Program-made: the position numbers and the translations under genes
NCBI RefSeq assembly: GCF_004027225.2
Contig: NC_044289.2
Location: 6,127,761 to 6,191,760, forward strand
Source of the DNA: Strigops habroptila
Lineage: Eukaryota; Chordata; Aves; Psittaciformes; Psittacidae
Direction of reading: 5' to 3'
Length of the DNA stretch: 64,000 bases
Shown here: positions 1 through 41,800 of the stretch, one piece after another
Layout of the letters: every line of letters begins with the position of its first letter
How positions within the stretch are numbered: position 1 is the stretch's first letter
Notes under the pieces: generated by a model
Database searches by the model: none
What the model saw: the letters and a program-made list of their open reading frames with translations, nothing else
Told to the model about the DNA's origin: nothing

Positions 1-2733
1 ACTCTGTATAGTTTACTGGTGAGAAGAAACTCTAGCCATTTGCAAAATGAGGTTCCAACTTTATCCCCGACAGCATTTCAGGACAAGAAAGTCACATGGA
101 ATACCACCATCAAGCTATTACAATCCTGTATTTTCAGAAAATTACATTCTGGTACATCAAACCCTCTCAGTGTGACACACATGGTATTATCTTGCTCTTC
201 AATCCCTAAGGCTATTCAACACTAACTTGAAGCTGGGTGCTTGGCTTGCATATGCAACTGTTGCAGTTGGGCAGTCACAGCAGACAAATGCCAATGCAGA
301 GCAATAGTTATGATCATTCATGCATGGAATATACGCTTTAAGATGTGGATAACTACATAAAAATAGTAGAAACCATTCTGCACTCATTTCCCAGTATGAG
401 GCTTCAAGACATTTTAGGTATCTGTTTATACCAAATTTGGCCAGAGAGTGCAGACAGAAGTGAACAGCTCCATAAAATGAAGACTACATAAGCAGCTTCT
501 ACCAGATCCTACAAAAATTCATGGTAAGTGTATATGCAACTGGGCATCTTAAAATAAGAGTAAGGACAACAATTAGATTAAGGAATATCTTGATTTCTAC
601 TATCATGTATCAGTTACAGTTTTCTAAGCTCTGGTGTTGTGCAAGGATACCAGACAATCTTATTTAGAAACTCTATGTTTCATGTGTAACTTCTGAAGAT
701 ACACAATGCCCTCAGAATAATTCACTTTTTGTGAATACTTCATGAAAACATTTGCTCTGGTGTCACGGTGTAAGGAACAACTTACAAAGGATCCAGGTGG
801 CTTTACAACATCCATCCAGTATGGTTTTGTAGTCTATCTACAGACAGGCTTTTTAGGAACTTCACAAGAAAAAACATCCTTAGATTTCTTCCTGCTGTGT
901 ACGAAAGAAGTATCTGGTTGATCAGATAGGTACTAAGGATTCCACTCTTAAGTCATTTTATTTTAAGCTCAGAAAAAGCAAAGCATTACCCTGACAATTC
1001 AGTGCTACTGTCTGGTCACCTGTTGTCAGAAATGGTGAGGAAAGACCTCAGAATTTTGTTAAGTTCTGGAAGATGAGCAGTTAATTTAGCAGTCTTGTTT
1101 AGGACTGATAGTGGGGGTCAGTCCAACTGCAGGCTACAGCTGTTGCCAACAGATCCTTAACTACAGTCCTCTGCTGGTCTCCTTGATTACACGTTTGTAA
1201 GGCATCTAGCAAAGCATGAGAGCATTTTCTGAGACCTCTTTATAACCCTGGAGTGCAAACAACAGGGACTACTTTGCTCACAAATGATTTAAAGTTCCAA
1301 GCTATCACAGATCACTAAGTGACTACTGAACAGGGGAAGGAAAATGGACATTCTGCTGGCTTTCCCCTTCAGCTGGGAGCTGCCTGTGCCAGCCAAGTCC
1401 ACTGTGGTAGCGAACAGTGTGTGTAAAATTGCCCTGCAACATTATTACAGATACACTCACAAGAGGCCAGTTCAAAGCTTCAATCCTCCCCCTTTACCCT
1501 GCATACAGCCTTCTTTTTAAAAACAAACCAACTTTTTGGAGGCAGTTTTTCAGCAGAACAAAGGGCTCTCAAAGGAGTTAATATCTTTTTGTTTAAAGCA
1601 AATTAGGGATTCAGCTTTTCTGATAACACATTTTAGTGATATCAATATATTTACAGCCTCTTAAAAAATACTGGATAGCTCCGACTCCCTTCAGTAAAGG
1701 TTCCCTCAAATACATTCTTCAAAGCCATCGAAACTAATTTTGCAACATCACTTACAACCTTATCTTTCTGAAAATGTTCTTTTAAAGTGTTTCATATAAA
1801 AGTTCTCTTTAGCTTCTACTGCCCAGAAAGCATCTTTTTCTTGATCAGTTGTGCCCAATTTGTCATACTGAACTCGCTGGTTCGTTCTTTCCAGCTCATC
1901 TCCCATCTCCTCTGCCCTTTACAGGCATACTTGAATAGCTTTGTCACTTCCATCCTGAGCAGACAAGGCACTCGCATTTTAAAATGCTGAAGATACCCCT
2001 CTCATTTCAGCTGAATCTTCTGGAGGTACTGCCAGAGTTGTGTTCATAAGCTGAACACACCAGTGAAGATTATTTTCCTCCTATTTTCTTATTAAACATC
2101 ACATAACATTTCACTTCTTTGCAAAGCAGGAAACCCTTGAGACACAAGTGGAACAAATATAAAGGTCAATGAGTGTGGCAGACAGGCTGCAGCCCAAACA
2201 GCTTTTCCAAGAAAACACAGGAATAATGAAGGAATGAAAGAAGTCGCTTCTAAAAGACCTATCTTAAACCTGAAAGGTGCTATGAAAACTTGTCACTGAT
2301 GGTTTTTGGACCTAATCTAAGAATATACAGGAGTTTACCTGCTCAAAAACTGTGTCATCTACTGAAGTTCAACATGTTAAAACACATTAAGTGTATGTAT
2401 TTTGTAGTAAAAGTATGCTTAGAACAAGATTACCTTAACCTTACTTTCAACATGTTACTAAGCATCTTCACTACTGCACCCAGCTAAACTGAAAAATGGG
2501 AAGTTACCTTGTACCTCAGCAGTCAGGACGGTTACTCTGAACAACACTTACGTGTATCAGGCTCAGGATGGGGTGGTTTGGATGGATTTTAAGATTAGGC
2601 TGGAAAAAAAAATAAATCATCCTGAAACAAGGCTTTCCTTATGCCATAAACTAAGTTGACATGCTGTTTTCTCCCCCCCTCTAAAGCTGTGAGAACATGA
2701 CAAAAGTAACAAAGGAAACATTAATTTGGGGGC

Positions 2734-2739
2734 TTTATT
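2734..2739 (-). terminator. VAPB: Candidate poly(A) signal, VAPB
   Basis: The minus strand reads AATAAA just after an A-rich tract and is followed within about 20-40 bases by a U-rich stretch (TTTGTTACTTTTGTC), the usual layout of a poly(A) signal with a downstream element. It is one of several candidates. Confidence 0.3.
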
Positions 2740-2740
2740 T

Positions 2741-2788
2741 AATTTTTCTTTTCTTTTTTTTTCTTTTTTTTTTCTTTTTTTCTTTTTT
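2741..2788. repeat. Interrupted poly-T tract
   Basis: Nearly pure T with single C interruptions on the plus strand, which is A-rich in the VAPB transcript sense. Simple low-complexity sequence. Confidence 0.8.
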
Positions 2789-3198
2789 AAGATGCTACAT
2801 AGTCAAACAGGATTGGTCTTTTACGGCGTAGGACTAGTTTACTACTAATATTTTTTTTCCCCTAGACTTATTTACATACAAAACCAGTTTCCTGACCACT
2901 GTTTCTCCAATGCTCAGATAATCAAAACTCCCAACAATGGTGTAGTGCCCAAAACACCAGGAGGCAGAAGAATCTCGCATCACTACAGCAGCAAATTTTT
3001 AGTTCTAGTCACTGGCTTTAAACAGGTGCCTTTTCATACCATATAGTATTAGTCAATTTTGTGACAATAAGGAAACATGAGATGAAATACATTAAATAAG
3101 TTAAATATGCATTAAACATCTCTGAATAACATTTTCATTCAACTAAATGAACCAACAGCAATGTAGCTTGGTCCCTTTATGAGAACAAGGCATTGACC

Positions 3199-3204
3199 TT
3201 TATT
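3199..3204 (-). terminator. VAPB: Candidate proximal poly(A) signal, VAPB
   Basis: Minus-strand AATAAA about 635 bases after the stop codon, with a GT-rich stretch downstream (TGCTGTTGGTTC). It could give a short-UTR isoform, but this is only a motif match. Confidence 0.3.
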
Positions 3205-3470
3205 CCAAATGAGCGTCATACCAGTCAATATATGCCTCTTAATGATGTCTAGCACATTCAGCATTGCCACATACAATTCTTTTCAGTTTCTCACGATTCA
3301 TTTAAGTGCCAAGAAATTGGTAACTTGCACAGAGTTGAAGACACTGACAGAAACTGTTAAATTTATGAGCAGAATGGTGGATTAATGTATTTTACAGAAG
3401 TTTATCAACACCTCCTGCCTAACCCAGCTCCAAACATCCAATAGGGCCAGCTCCAGCAGTGGAGGAAGAG

Positions 3471-3483
3471 TTTTTCTATTTTT

Positions 3484-3514
<31 letters not shown>

Positions 3515-3524
3515 CCTTTTTTTA
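3471..3524. repeat. Interrupted poly-T tract in VAPB 3' UTR
   Basis: About 50 bases of T broken by a few C residues. In the transcript this is an A-rich block about 320 bases downstream of the stop codon. It could cause internal oligo-dT priming, so cDNA ends mapped here should be doubted. Confidence 0.8.
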
Positions 3525-3837
3525 GAAAGAGGTCATCCAGCAACATGTACCAGGGTCTAAGAATGTTTAAAACGACATATACAATATTCCATTGTAGTGT
3601 TAAATCGTGATTTTCTCCCCCCTTCATCACTGAAGCATATTCTCTTTCATTCATCCACTCACTGTACATTTTCAACTTTCTAGATTACGTTACATAGTAT
3701 TTGTGCAGGGGTAATTTAAAGGCAAGACCTGTGAGATGTCATACATTAATTTTTTTTTTAAACATTGTTATGAATAAATTTAATCCAATGATATGGCAGA
3801 ACCATCAAACCAATTTACAATTTCCAGCATGCTGCCT

Positions 3838-34075
<30,238 letters not shown>

Positions 34076-34118
34076 GTTCCTCCTCCTCGGCGGTGGCGGC
34101 ACCAGGCGGAGAGAGGAA

Positions 34119-34163
34119 GGGACGGGGAGGGAGGGGAAGGAAAGGGGGAGGGAGAAGAGGAGG
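34119..34163 (+). other. G-quadruplex-type motif in VAPB promoter/5' UTR template
   Basis: G runs of 3, 4, 3, 4 and 5, then further GGG triplets, with loops of 1 to 7 bases on the plus strand, 45-90 bases upstream of the VAPB start codon. The transcript itself carries the C-rich complement, so any quadruplex would be in DNA. Confidence 0.55.
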
Positions 34164-34499
34164 GAAAGCAGGCGCGCGGGCGGGCCGCGCCCGGCTGGTT
34201 GATTCAGCCCCGCCGAGCGGCCCCGGAGCGGCCAAGGGAGACGTGCTGCGGGTGGCGCAGCGGCGACAAGCCAGGGAAGGCGGGCGGCGGCTGCCGGCGC
34301 GCACGGTGCCCGGGCGGGGACGCGGGCAGAGGGCGGGAGGCGGGATGATGCAGCACGGAGGGGCCCAGAGAGAGGCTGCGGCTGACGTCTGCCGCCCGCC
34401 CGCCCCCCGCCGCGCCTCCGCCCGCCCCGCTGCCGGCAGCGCCGGGACCGAGCGGGCGGCGCGGGGCGCTTCAGGGTCCTCGTCCGGCTCGAGGTACCC

Positions 34500-37400
34500 A
34501 CAACCGGTCTAATTAATAATATTAATGAAGCTCAATCACCGCTGGAAATCACGACTGGGGATAAATGCCGTATTGCCCAGTAGCAGCTGCTATTTCAGGC
34601 CTCGAGTCTCTCCACCGAGATCTGTTCGGCCTCGTGGCTCACCGCGGAGCCGAGTCCCTGCGGCTGGCATCGCGGCGACACTCACCCTCCGCCTGGAGCT
34701 ACCGGGGAATGACACACTGCGGCCACCCGTGTGGAAAACGGGGCCCTACAGGAGCGGGGAAGTGCCGGTAACCGCCGTCAAGCCTCAGGGAAGACTAACT
34801 TTTTATTAAATCAAAACAAGTTGAGGTCAGCTCAGGGATTTTAAGACACCACCCCCCTTAAGTAAACTGTAACCAAAGTTTTGGGGTGTTTGGGTTGGAG
34901 TTTTTTGGGAGTGTGTTTTTTTGGGGTGTTTGGGGTTTTTTTTACTCCAAATATTTTTTAAACGTACAGGTTGGTGTAATACGAAGCACTGCTTTAGTGA
35001 TAGCCTTAGGCCAGTGTAGTTACAATAGTAGTACACTTCTTTTCCTTCCTCTCTCCCCTCAGTTGTTTTAAACATTCTAAAAGTTCCTCAAAATGTATAA
35101 AACATTGGTTACATCAAAGTCAGCAGGGAGTAACAATGAAACAGGAGTTTGGGATGCCCTTCTTACCAGCAGAAACACACTGGTCTTAAAAAGTGATATA
35201 CACCAAAAAGTATTTGTTCAGCAACTTCAGACATAGAGAACTTCGGGAGGAGATTACATTTGCAGAGATAAAAAGCAAGTGTATCAACTTCAGTTGGCTT
35301 CCAAAGCATAGCAGCTCAAAGCACACAGTTTAGGTTGAGCAAGTCCTAATCAGGGCTGATTAGCAAACAGGCAAGGTGAATAAAGATAGGGTAAAACATT
35401 GAGAAAACTCATTCTATCACACCGATACAATCAGGGTGATGCAGTGTGCCTCACCCTCACACAAGTTTTTTGTATCATGAGTGTTGTTTTACTTCATAAT
35501 TGCCAAAAAACGTATAGGGTAGCTAAAAAGATCTGAATTCCTAAGAAGAGGATTACTGGTGATAAAGGCAACAGCAAATGGCTGATGCAGATGTTAAAAC
35601 TAACAGCACTAAAAGGGATGAAGACATTCAGTGCTCCCAGCACATCTGCAGCATTCACACCACATCTCAACATTTCAGCTGCACTTGTCCACGATATCCC
35701 CGTTTTCCAGCTCTTCTGCTTAACCACCTCCAACCCCACTTCATCTTTTGGTTTTGTTCTTTCATTCCATGCCAAACCAAAACCAACCCACGTACACATT
35801 TAGTATAGCTCTTGGTTTTGCATAACGCAAGTGAAACCTGCCAACTCCTAGACAAGACATCAGGACTAACTTTTAGAAGCCTCAGCAATATATGGCAACA
35901 CCCTCAAATACTGTGTTGTTCTTCCTCAAATTGCTTCTCTGCTCAAGAAAAGATGGTCACACAAAGTCGTGAAGGAGTGCATTTTCTGTTCCAGGTCTTT
36001 GCTGTTCTACTTTTCGTAGTTACTTAGATTTAGGATGTCCTTAGCTTCTTATTTTTACTACTTGTGGGGGTTTAATTTATAGCATAAGCTAGAGATGATG
36101 TGACAACATTTTACTTAGATCTCAAAAGCAGAAGAGAACTGATTTCACTTACACTTTGTAGTAGAGCTTGCTTTGGCTGATATTCTGGAAAGGTTATCTT
36201 CTTTCACCTGATCTCTTTGGGTTTATTTTCTAAACAGATTCTCTCACTGAGCTAGGCATTCTCAGTTCAGCAATTAGTAGAAAAGACAGGCTTTATACGA
36301 ATCTGCAAGTTAATTGGAAACTAACGGTGAGGAATAAAGCAGAGGAAACTTTATACAACATACAGTCATACATAATAAAAACCCCTAAAGTAAACAACTG
36401 CTCAGTGTTGCTGCCCAGCCCTTTCCAGGTTCTACTCCTGAAAGTACAAAGTGTTTGATGATCCACATCTTAAAGGGTTTGCCAAGTTATATCATCTTAC
36501 CACAGCTGGCAGCTCTGAACCTACCTGTTTGTATGCGAAGGAATCGCCCACACTTTGGTCCAGGCTGAAGTTTTTATAAAGCACAGCATTGTTTAAGTTG
36601 GAAATTTATGAAGCATAATGAATGCAGCTTGTCAGGTTTTTGTTATATGTAAATAATGTGTGTACATTCAACATTGTGCAGATCAGATTCATTGAAACAG
36701 GCACGCATGAAGGCCACCTGCAATACTACATTCTCGTTACATACATAAACCCACCCTCACTTTGTTAACAAGACTAGAGGACAACTTGTTGCCCAGGTCA
36801 GGGTTTGATTAACAGAAGGAAAGAGAGATGAACACTACAGGGCAACTCTGAAGAACACCTGAAAGCTTTGAAAGTGTTCCAGTACAAAGAACAGTTTAAT
36901 CTGTTGCAAGACTTTTACCTTAAAAGCTATAAAAGACTTTATGCAAGGAAAACATTCTCACTGTGTGTGTGCGCATTAGGTGGTTTACATTTGTTTATCT
37001 AGATTCCCTATGCAAATACATGTAAATGTTTTTCTCTCTATTCTAGCACATTCCTTGCATTTACCTTTCTTATTTTCTGATGCACATTCTTACCCCCTTA
37101 TACAAATGTATTTGACGCTCTTCAAAAGCCATTTACACACATCTAAGGATAACTGAAAACCAGCAGCTACTGAGCAATAATTTTAAGTTACTCCAGGTCT
37201 CTTAAAAGGATGACAGGATGTTTCCTGCGTATGAGCTCCAGCCAGTGGCTCAGCAGGCACTTGTAGCCAACGTTTTCAGGTGAAACAGCAGTATCAGAAA
37301 CAGGACTTTGTTTATTTACACTTTTGAAGGCTGCTTTTTAACTGAACATGTTAGACTCACATCACACACTGAAACAAGAAAATTACACCTTTTAAGCCTC

Positions 37401-38030
37401 ACAGAAGACAAGCGAGCTAACTGCGGCCAGCTCCACATTTTTGTGCTCTACATAACCACCAAAGCAGTGCTTTAAAAAACAAAAAGCAAGCTACCAACCA
37501 GCTGGATGTATTAACAAATAAAGGATCCCTTCCCAGCATGACAGGCTCCAAAAACATTGTGCAGATACTAAAAGCACTCTGCAGTTTTGATTGACAGAAA
37601 CCTGGCCTAAGCAGTCACGAATTTTATGTTTCATGCAGTTTACGGTAAAAGCAACATATTAAATAACTTGACTCTGGCAGGATTTGTCAGGCCTTGCACT
37701 GGTTGACAAGACTGTGTGTGGCCTGCAGTTTCTCAGACATCATGCTGCAAAGAAAGGAAGCATTACACAAAAGCTGCATTCTCTCTGCTGTTTTTCCCCA
37801 TCCCTTCTTTGTACAAGTTTGTCTTGTGCATTTGTCTGTGTATACATAAAGCAGGGAAAAGCCTCAGTTTCTGAATGACCAGCAGTCACCACTTTCAGAA
37901 AAAAGCTATTCAAACCATTACTTAAATTCTCCTCTGCCATGGTATTGCTTATATTCCTCTCCATAATTCTATTACCTTAGAGACTATTTTTTGAGATGTT
38001 GAGAGTTTTGGAAGCATTTATAAACAAAGC
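34500..38030. other. Intergenic stretch between VAPB promoter and RAB22A 3' end
   Basis: About 3.5 kb. It contains a G/T-rich direct repeat at 34879-34944 and otherwise AT-rich single-copy sequence. I see no exon, RNA gene or mobile element I can support. Confidence 0.7.
34879..34944 (+). repeat. G/T-rich direct repeat (40-base period)
   Basis: The 16-base string TTTTGGGGTGTTTGGG occurs at 34879-34894 and exactly again at 34919-34934, and further GGG runs lie between. Five G runs of three or more give a long-loop quadruplex potential. Confidence 0.8.
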
Positions 38031-38051
38031 CAGCACATTTATAAACAAAGC
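38015..38051. repeat. 16-base direct repeat next to the poly(A) signal
   Basis: CATTTATAAACAAAGC at 38015-38030 and again at 38036-38051 (period 21). It lies just downstream of the candidate RAB22A AATAAA in transcript direction. Confidence 0.85.
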
Positions 38052-38053
38052 TT

Positions 38054-38059
38054 TTTATT
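38054..38059 (-). terminator. RAB22A: Candidate distal poly(A) signal, RAB22A
   Basis: The minus strand reads ATTAATAAAAAGC, followed by GCTTTGTTTATAAATG, a short TGCTG, and the same 16-mer again, a GU-rich downstream region. This is the most complete cleavage-signal layout I found at the end of the long noncoding stretch. Confidence 0.4.
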
Positions 38060-38805
38060 AATAAAATGTTTACACCTTTTCTTTTTGCACAATACATCAG
38101 ACTGGTAGTGATTTAGCATGTTATTACACTATAAAAGGTTATTATGAATGCTTAGGCTGAAAAGGCTGTTTACATTATGCCAAATCAACACTTCCTTATT
38201 TGCATTCTATCCGCTATATGGGAGTGTAACAATTCAAAACAAAAAGGAGAGAACAAAAGCCTGGTTTTCTTCATTAACATCTACAAACCAACAATACAGA
38301 CAAACCTGTACACACTCTCAGGACCAGCCCAAGAGAAGACTAAAAAATGTCTCGAAACATTCATAAGCTTGGGAATTCATCACTACAATATTTCATCACT
38401 AGTAATCTGACTACATGTCATGCAGTGAAGCGATGGTTGTAAATTTGTGCAGTTTACAGTGCTGCAAATGCTCTGTAACTTCGAGCGGCTTAAGTTTGTT
38501 TTACAAGAGATACTATAATAAGAAGGCACAGACCTTTCAACCTTTGTAACAGGTTAAGCCAATCCTATAATGAAAAGGCAGAACATTCTTACGAGGGACA
38601 AGAATTGCTGATACAAAGGTTAACCTTCACGCTTAATTTTACAGGCAAACATTTATTACACTGCAAGAGCTATATGCATATCAGGTTATTTTTGTGCCCT
38701 GAATACACAAATGCAAATGCAAAGTTTCTCATTTAGAAGAAACCTACAGAACTTCATTTCTTTATTGTACTGGGTGTGGGGAGTACGAGGGGGAAGATCA
38801 CCAGG

Positions 38806-38868
38806 AATCATAGAATCATATAACAGGGTTGGAAAGGACCTTAAGATCATCTAGTTCCATTCTGCTGC
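38806..38868 (-). mobile_element. CR1 3'-terminal fragment
   Basis: About 60 bases matching the CR1 3' end on the minus strand: AACTAGATGATCTTAAGGTC, CTTTCCAACCCTGTTATATG and the terminal ATTCTATGATTCC. It is in the same direction as RAB22A and inside its putative 3' UTR. Confidence 0.88.
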
Positions 38869-41800
38869 AGAAATGCAATACATTTCTGTGTCTTGAATCA
38901 ATTCACTGTCACAATTTCAATTTCGGATACACAATATTCAGAAATAGGAAGTACAAAAAAAAAGGAAGTTAAAGTACACAAGAGTTTGTCATGTCACTAG
39001 AGCCTTATAATAATTTGCTCCCCCAAGTGAATGTGCTTTTAAAGCCTTTGTTATGTGGTATAATACAGTATGGTACATGTCTCAGCTGTTATGTCTTCAT
39101 AACAGTTTCATAAGGCTGTACTCATGAATTACCATTTTGTTCACAAACATTTGCCACTGTGACACATACTTCTAGAACCTTTGAGGAGAAAAGGACACTC
39201 CCCACCTATTCTTGGCTAAATCCCATAAGGAAACAATGAACAAACTGTCAAGAAAACATAATGGATTTAATAGGAAATACATACTGTAACATGAGTAAAA
39301 GTGAGGCAAGATAGTAGCAGTGAAATCCATCTAGGTGTCAGAGTTACAGCATAACCAAGTGCAACAACTGGATGGAGTATCACACACAGATGAAGAGCAT
39401 GACAGAAATTGGTCTGTAACCTTCAAGATTTGAAAAAGAAGTAGCAGTTGGTTTGTTCAATAATACATATGTGAAAACATTAACAGAAATTAAGCAAAGA
39501 AAAACCCAACCTTCTTAAAAGAAGAATACCTTCACAAAGGTAATTAGCTCCTTGAATAAAATTCACTGTTAGTGTTTCAGTAAAAATTGTAGAAGCCCAA
39601 CTTGCAGGAGGAGGTAATGGGAACAGCAGAATTTTTCTTCTAAGAAATCTTTATTCTAGAATAAGAACAGTTTCAGCAAACACTGTCCCAGGTTTTTGGG
39701 GAACAAACCATCCTACTGCCTTGATTTTTCCATGTAAAATAGGAAGCACCAAATAACTCTAAGCCACAAGAACTTTTCTAAATATTTCTAAGTAGCTGTT
39801 TATAGCATGTACACTCCAACAACACAATGTTCAAAATTCAGACTTGGGAGGCATGGGGGGAAATGGGAAGGGGAAGGAGGAAAAAGCTGACCCTAGGATC
39901 ATTTTGGCATGCCAAAGACTAACCCCATCAGTACTCTTGTGTTTCAGAATAGTCTTATATCCCTTGACAGATTTATTATCTGTGACACTTAAAGGATAAA
40001 GTTCGATAATGCTTGCTTGATTTTTTCAAGTCGTGCATTTTGGATTCTAGCTGACCAGGAAAGGGTTTGCATTCAAACTTTTGAGACCTCCAAAATAATA
40101 GAAGGGATTTTTCAGAAACAAACATTGTTCTCAGAAGGCCTAGTAATTTTAGGGAAATGTGTTTTGGCACTTATTTTCTTTAGAGAATTTTGTGTGCATT
40201 TTTTAGACGCTTAATTCCAAGCACACAATTCTCCTGCTTCAAGTAACTGACTTGTGGCTAGAAACAGTCTCATGTCACTTTAAAACGACTTCTTGCTAAA
40301 AATGTTAAGAAAGTTTGTCCTTCTTTCATCCATGAAGAGCCTCTTTTTTAGAGGTTTAAAGTGTTAGAGAGATACATGAAGCCTTTTAGAAAATGAATAA
40401 GCAGTGCAGAAGTTTAAGTCAATGAATTATTCAGGTTCTCCTCACATTCAAGATGATTTTTTTTCTACTTCTAGGTAGCTATTGCTGCTTGTAAGTGAAG
40501 TTTACTACAGGGTGAATAGCTACACAGTTCAGACAACTTCTGTCCTGTCATTCACCAATTCCCAAGACAGTCTGCAGTTTGCTGACATAGCACACCATAA
40601 ATAGACTACACCATCCTCAATAAACACTAAAGACTGTTTCACAAGTCATTCAGACATCACTGCTAAAGCTTCCTTTTCCAACTAACACTCAATATGTTAT
40701 GCTGGAACTTAACACTAATATTAAGGAATAATTTAGGATTAACATTGTAAGAAAAATCTTATTGAGGCCAACTTTTAAACCATTCAAGATATTCAGCCTG
40801 AATTATTTTTTGATAATTAAAAGGATGCTTTAACCACAAATGTAGACACCTCTCAACCAGGTTAAAGGATATGACTTTCAAATCAGTAAGTAGGCATTGC
40901 CTCCTCTCCTCTTACTCTCTTCCCAAGTATGTACATAATCTTTCTTGAGCAAGCTGGTACCATTAAACTGGTATTACGTGCACCAACACATCAAAGACCC
41001 AGGTCTGCATAAAACACCGCTCTAAACTCTTAGCTGTCTGATCCTGTAGCACTTAAAGGAAAGGCCTCGCTGATGTCAGTAGGGACTTGAGGTGCAATGA
41101 TTTGTTTCAACATGGATCTAGTAACAAAGTTTTCACCTTCTTGGCAACACCTAAAGTTGTTAGAATTGTTTTAGAACTTCTCAAAGCACCTATAACAATT
41201 TTCAGTAGTTTGACCACTAGATGCTTCTGTTACTAAACATAAGCTTCCAGATTTCAGCTACTTAGGCATTTAGAATGCCAGTTTTCAGCATGTATATAAA
41301 ATACACTTCAAAACTACCAACAGCACAGATTAGGAGCCTCGCAAGTCAGCTCAGACACTGTTGTAATTTAGAGGGTTGGATGAAGATACCCTCCAAAACT
41401 TGGGGAGCATACTTAAGTTGCTCCAAAGCTTAAGAACTAAATACTTATCGAATGGTATTTTTGTACAAATCTATAACTTTCATGGGAAGGAGTTTGTGTG
41501 TTTAAAAGCTGAAATAGTCATACTTTGTCAGTTAAAACATGCTCTGTATCAATGATACGACATGCACTTCATTACATTTTTACATACAAGATACCTCACC
41601 CTTCCAAACTTGTTCTGCAGCAATTAATTCCCTTTAAGGAGTATCTGTAAGTCTAGTCTCTATGATAAGCTCCATTCACTAAACAGAAAGGCATAGTGGA
41701 AGAAAACATCAGTCCTGAGCTTTTTCAATAACTTCTTAACAGAAAAAAAGTTATTAAAAATTTAGCTGGAATGATTAATAATCAGCACTCCAAACACTCA

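Larger units (their letters stand above)
1..3837 (-). other. VAPB: VAPB 3' UTR and possibly downstream sequence
   Basis: This follows the VAPB stop with no further coding signal on either strand. Several AATAAA hexamers occur on the minus strand (3199-3204, 2734-2739, 957-962), so the true 3' end cannot be chosen by eye and may be outside the window. Two Pumilio-type TGTAAATA motifs lie at 2869-2876 and 1648-1655, along with two long A-rich (plus-strand T-rich) tracts. Short open frames here look like chance. Confidence 0.6.
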
